Shown: positions 60,681-64,000 of the stretch, piece after piece
How positions within the stretch are numbered: position 1 is the first letter of the stretch
Layout of the letters: each line of letters opens with the position of its first letter
Source of the DNA: Avena insularis
Taxonomy: Eukaryota; Streptophyta; Magnoliopsida; Poales; Poaceae
Assembly (NCBI GenBank): GCA_023614405.1
Contig: CM042684.1
Location: forward strand, 531,386,682-531,450,681
DNA: 64,000 nucleotides
Reading direction: 5' to 3'
Translations under genes and position numbers: made by a program
The notes under the pieces: model-generated
Databases searched by the model: none
What the model saw: the letters and a program-made list of their open reading frames with translations, nothing else
Told to the model about the DNA's origin: nothing

Positions 60681-61011
60681 AATAGAGAATCAATTGTTTT
60701 TTTTTTAAATCACAGTACAATCATAGACGCTCACAACACGTACATGCATCCATCCTTATGAAGGCACACACGCACACCCGACCTCTATGAGCACCTCCGA
60801 GAGACTGAGCCGGCGGATCGGGTTTTGAGATTGACGAAGTCACCACGGACGCCTCGCTGATGACGAGAACGTTGTCTCCCACTGAAAGAATATTCTGCCT
60901 TTTATGTAACACACAGTGTCAAACCTGGGGTTTGAACTCTAGTGGGCTGGGAGTACAACCACCCACCTAGCCACCCAACCACATGTTGGTTTGCAATAGA
61001 GAATCAATTGT
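60681..61011 (-). mobile_element. SINE (Au-like) with intact 17-bp target duplications
   Basis: Perfect direct repeats AATAGAGAATCAATTGT at 60681-60697 and 60995-61011 flank a 297-bp body. Read on the minus strand the body has a Pol III-like A box region (TGGCTAGGTGG), a B box (GTTCAAACC, around 60930), then AGTGGGAGACAACGTTCTC, GCCGGCTCAGTCTCTCGG and AGGTGCTCATAGAGG, wording typical of Triticeae SINEs of the Au kind. It ends in an A-rich tail (plus-strand T run 60697-60706). It is non-coding and was mobilised by LINE machinery. Perfect duplications indicate a fairly recent insertion. Confidence 0.85.
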
Positions 61012-61289
61012 GAAATATAGTACCCTCTATATTCTGTAGCAAAGGTTGGCGCTCCGCTGAGTCCCTAAGAGACCAAGGGTATTTTGAATGTACCCAATGA
61101 GTCATCGAGCAAGAAGTATATGGGGCTTCTGAATACCTTAAAGACTGTGTCTAGCACAAGGTATAAGAGTAAAAGGAGAAAATCTTATTGGCAGGAGGAA
61201 AATAAGTTATAGTTCAATCTGTAGCGTGCTTTAAACTTCCCAGAGACTTATGCCTACATATGAATTCCTTTCTAAGGAAATTTCAGCGA

Positions 61290-61720
61290 GGAAATAGAAG
61301 AGGAGAACGATATGTACAGTTATTCAACCTAAGCAGTTGGGCGGTTATGGCTTCCATGATATAGAGTTATTCAACCCGACACTTCGATCTTGCCTGTCAC
61401 ACTTGGAGAATCAAGATCCTACTACTAGACTTGGTTACCGCATACTAAATGCAATATATTCTTGGATGTTGAATTGCGATTTCAAACCGCCGCGAACCTT
61501 GCGTGCATGTTCGTTGAACATTGGGATGGATTATCCCAATGCCTGATTACATAGACAAGTGATGGAGCCTTGACGCAAATATGGACATCAAATTGGCTTC
61601 CAAGGGACAAACGTATGTGTCCGGTTGTGTGATTAACTGATGATCCACTGTAACTGGTGAGTGATTTGATCGATGTATCCTCGGCAGCATGGGACAAGAA
61701 AAAAGGCGCATTGAACATTT
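61290..61720 (+). pseudogene. LINE ORF2 C-terminal remnant
   Basis: Short in-register phrases such as QLGGYGFHDIELFNPTL (61336-61386) and LGYRILNAIYSW, and, further on, NWLPRDKRMCPV and LVSDLIDVSSAAWD with stops between them, follow the order after the reverse-transcriptase domain of plant L1-type LINEs (GGLGF-D...FN, then LP-D and the W near zf-RVT). It is degraded and lacks a tail or target duplication. Confidence 0.5.
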
Positions 61721-61910
61721 ACACATATGGTTGCCACCAATTTTTATTTATCAAATATACAAGAATTTTTATGTTTATTAAATTTAGACTCTTGACCAAT
61801 CAGGCATATTTTTGTATAGAACTTCATATTTTACACATTTTATACCTATTTATTTACACAATCAATTTATTAAAAAGAACTCCGCTGCAACGCGCGGGAT
61901 ATATTTCTAG
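61721..61910 (+). mobile_element. Helitron 3' terminus
   Basis: The hairpin CCGCTGCAACGCGCGGG (61882-61898) is followed after 8 nt by CTAG (61907-61910) and then a T. That is the canonical Helitron 3' end: a short GC hairpin, then CTRR, inserted before T. The 5' TC end could not be placed, so the left limit given is arbitrary. Confidence 0.65.
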
Positions 61911-62293
61911 TTATACATATTTTAAAGGGCACACATTTACAGCATCTTTTAGAGCTGCTCTTAGTCCTTAAATTAATAGTTTTATATATTTATATTGAAC
62001 ATTTTTACTTCATGATGATAATTATTTTTTCAGTACATGTATGTCACTTTATAATTTATCATCTTGATTGAATAGTGTTTTTAAGTATAATTAGTACAAC
62101 TGCAAATATAATCACATTTTTATACATTAAGATATCCATTTGTTAAACAATTCACAATTTTATTTTCTTATGCTAAACTAACAATCTAGTTTGTTGTGCA
62201 AACCATTTGCTTTATTTATTTAGTTTGCGATGGTGTTGCAAGGAATTCTCAGTAAGTCTAAGCAAACAAAAGGTATTATGTTTGTTCACTTAG
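61911..62293. other. AT-rich gene-free stretch before the second gypsy LTR
   Basis: Very AT-rich; no gene or repeat end recognised. Confidence 0.4.
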
Positions 62294-62780
62294 TGACATG
62301 GGTATACCCTGCAGGTACTCGAGTTTGGTATATACGGTCCAGATACAGTGGAAGCCCACGGCGTTGCCACGGCCCGATGAAGACTTCGAGTGGCCCACGG
62401 ACTCTCGATTACTTGCGAGACAAGAAGAAGCTTAAAGATAGAAAGTTTAAAGGAAAAACCCTAATCTGTAACCGACTTGACCTGCTACCCGAGACCTAGC
62501 CTATCTATATAAAGGCTAGGAGGGGGCGGCGAGGAGGACACACGCAACCCTAGTTTCCACAACTCTCGCCAGATTGCATCTGCGCACCCCTATAATCTTC
62601 TATTCCTCCATTAATTCCAAGAGCAGACAAGCAGGAGTAGAGACCTCTACAAGGCCTGAACCTGGGTAAACCTTGCATCCCTGTGTGCTTGTTTGCTAGC
62701 CGACTGATGCCTCCACCGCTCCCTCCTTCTCCAAAACCCAAGTCCATAACAATGGGCATTGACGAGTTAAACCCTCGTTA
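62294..62780 (+). repeat. 5' LTR of the second gypsy copy (487 bp)
   Basis: Bounded by TGACATGG and ACCCTCGTTA, with TATATAAAG at 62506-62514. The terminal A corresponds to the GTCA end of the other copy with one base changed. TGGCGCCGTCTGTGGGAA (primer site) starts at 62783. Confidence 0.88.
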
Positions 62781-62781
62781 A

Positions 62782-63462
62782 TTGGCGCCGTCTGTGGGAA
62801 TTGGGAGTGCTGATGTTGCGGCTTCTTCGGCCCCATCAACCGCGATCTACAACTCCGCAACAGCGGAGATTCTCCAGCTCTTCGGCGCGTTTGACTTCAC
62901 CGTCCACACGTCGGCCACTCTCCCGGCTTTTGAGTATGTGGGCGATGGAATCAGCCTGGCAATCGGAAGCTTATGCTTCCAAGTTGGTCAGATGGGAACA
63001 CTCCGTATGCCTGACCAGCCAAGAGCATCCGCGATTGCTCCAGCATCGTGGTTCCCACTACCAATCGGCACCCTCAGCGAGCTCAACACCTCAGCAGCAG
63101 CTGAGAGCACGGACAACGACAGCAGTCGCGGATCTGATCTGGGTGACCTGGCGACGGAAGATGGAGTCTATGGCTCCAAATCCGAAAGTTGCGGAAGCAA
63201 CAGCTTCCCCAACCACTTCATGTGCGCCGTCATCAATGCCGGCGAAACCAGCGCCAATCGCGAAAATGGTGGCAACGGTTCTGATCCACCCAACAGTGGC
63301 GTACCTAATGGCGATCCACCCAACAGCGGCCCCACCAACGGTGGCAATGGTGCGCCCGTCAATAATGGAGGGGTAGTCGAACCACCAACCATGGTGAACG
63401 AACACACCGGCGAACGCGTCGTGATAAGACTCAACGACAACGAATGGGCCCGTTGCCGATAA
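62782..63462 (+). pseudogene. gag 5' part of the second gypsy copy
   Basis: The open frame of 226 codons (LAPSVGIGSADVAASSAPST..., AEILQLFGAFDFTVHT, YVGDGISLAIGSL, GTLRMPDQP) corresponds to the N-terminal gag region of the embedded copy but without its internal stops. It ends in a Gly/Asn/Pro-rich low-complexity part and TAA at 63460-63462. An upstream ATG in the LTR (MGIDELNPR) is cut by a TAA at the LTR end in this copy, so no ATG opens the frame. Downstream, the MAHLTEKERIEAAKVLDF segment (63689 onward) suffers a 2-base loss near 63740 relative to the embedded copy. Confidence 0.7.
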
Positions 63463-64000
63463 GCTCTACGAGGCAATCCTCTGCCCCTAGCACTTCGTAG
63501 GACCTGCTGATGGGCTACCATTGGCTACTAAAGGAGGAGTACAGATTCCAGCTACACATGATCGCGCAACTCGAAGCGCGTAAAAAGGCGGCGGACGAGT
63601 CGAGTCTTTGACGGGCCAGGCTCTCCTCCTACGGAGGATCCTCCTCCAAGGACAACGAGTACCTGGCCAACAAGAGGCGATCTTGGATGGCCCATCTCAC
63701 CGAGAAGGAGCGCATAGAAGCTGCGAAAGTCCTCGACTTCACTCTATGACAGTCGACACACGGGGCAACGTGGTCCCAAAGACGCCGCAAGCTGCAGTAA
63801 CGGCGGCCACCATGTACCTCCTCAACAACCAGACGCTAGCTGGAGATCCCCGAGCCGCCATGCATCGATCTACGATCGCTGGCTTGGGGCTAGTCGAGGC
63901 CGCTCTCGAAAAGGAAGCAACACCGGAGCCAAAGAAAGGCAAGGCTCTGGCAAAACGCTATTCCTCACCCTCGTCCAGTAAAGACAGTCACGATCTGTCT

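Larger units (their letters stand above)
62294..64000 (+). mobile_element. Second copy of the gypsy family, 5' LTR plus gag, running off the window
   Basis: Starts TGACATGGGTATACC like the element at 25743 and follows it through LTR, primer-binding site and gag with scattered differences. It is not interrupted before the window edge. The upstream flank is not satellite, so the family inserts elsewhere too. Confidence 0.9.

Noticed and set aside
1..64000. tRNA, rRNA or other structured RNA genes
   Set aside because: None found by eye; the B-box-like GTTCAAACC at about 60930 belongs to the SINE.

Overview
The window is nuclear DNA of a grass, most likely a Triticeae species (wheat, rye, barley or Aegilops relative). 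The evidence is the mix of elements: Tat-lineage Ty3/gypsy elements, a CACTA transposase relic, CACTA-type CCGGTT/AACCGG foldbacks, a Stowaway end, an Au-like SINE, a Helitron 3' end, and a GC-rich intron-containing LEA14-type gene. It is gene-poor, repeat-dominated chromatin with one clear host gene. Family names come from recognition of sequence features, not from a database search.

Layout. 1-2108: the 3' part of an LTR retrotransposon, with a long antisense ORF (Transposase_28-like, one premature stop) followed by an LTR starting TGTTGGGG at 1601. 2109-25742 and 31761-46165: about 38 kb of one satellite. It is built from 116-119 bp monomers of five diverged types in fixed order, giving a 587-588 bp higher-order repeat (HOR). 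In places the HOR is organised into 4-HOR units of about 2.35 kb. Elsewhere the array carries tandem duplications of 3.4 kb and 1.05 kb and an 11-kb-offset duplication. 25743-31760: a degenerate Ty3/gypsy fragment (5' LTR, PBS, gag, RT, RNase H, start of integrase) embedded in the satellite without shifting its monomer phase.

46166-52260: remnants of CACTA transposons, comprising a TNP2-like transposase pseudogene, a 0.65-kb noncoding direct duplication, two hairpin units, foldback subterminal repeats and a second CACTA-associated ORF pseudogene. 52260-55100: AT-rich DNA, an LTR-like promoter segment, a 705-bp-spaced direct duplication and an unrecognised open frame. 55200-56333 (minus strand): a two-exon LEA14-like gene whose 627-bp intron carries a duplicated (GAA)n(GGA)n tract and which has a TATA box at 56467-56472. 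56970-58250: a minus-strand non-LTR-like repeat. 58270-59294: a Harbinger/Tourist-type element with a TAA duplication and GC-rich cargo. 59780-62290: a Stowaway end, an intact SINE with 17-bp target duplications, a LINE remnant and a Helitron 3' terminus. 62294-64000: 5' LTR and gag of a second copy of the same gypsy family found inside the satellite.

The only gene likely to serve the host is the LEA14-like gene (desiccation/stress protein, WHy/LEA_2 fold). Everything else is selfish or structural DNA. The most informative part is the satellite, whose nested periodicities (117 bp, 588 bp, 2.35 kb, 3.4 kb) record repeated unequal exchange.
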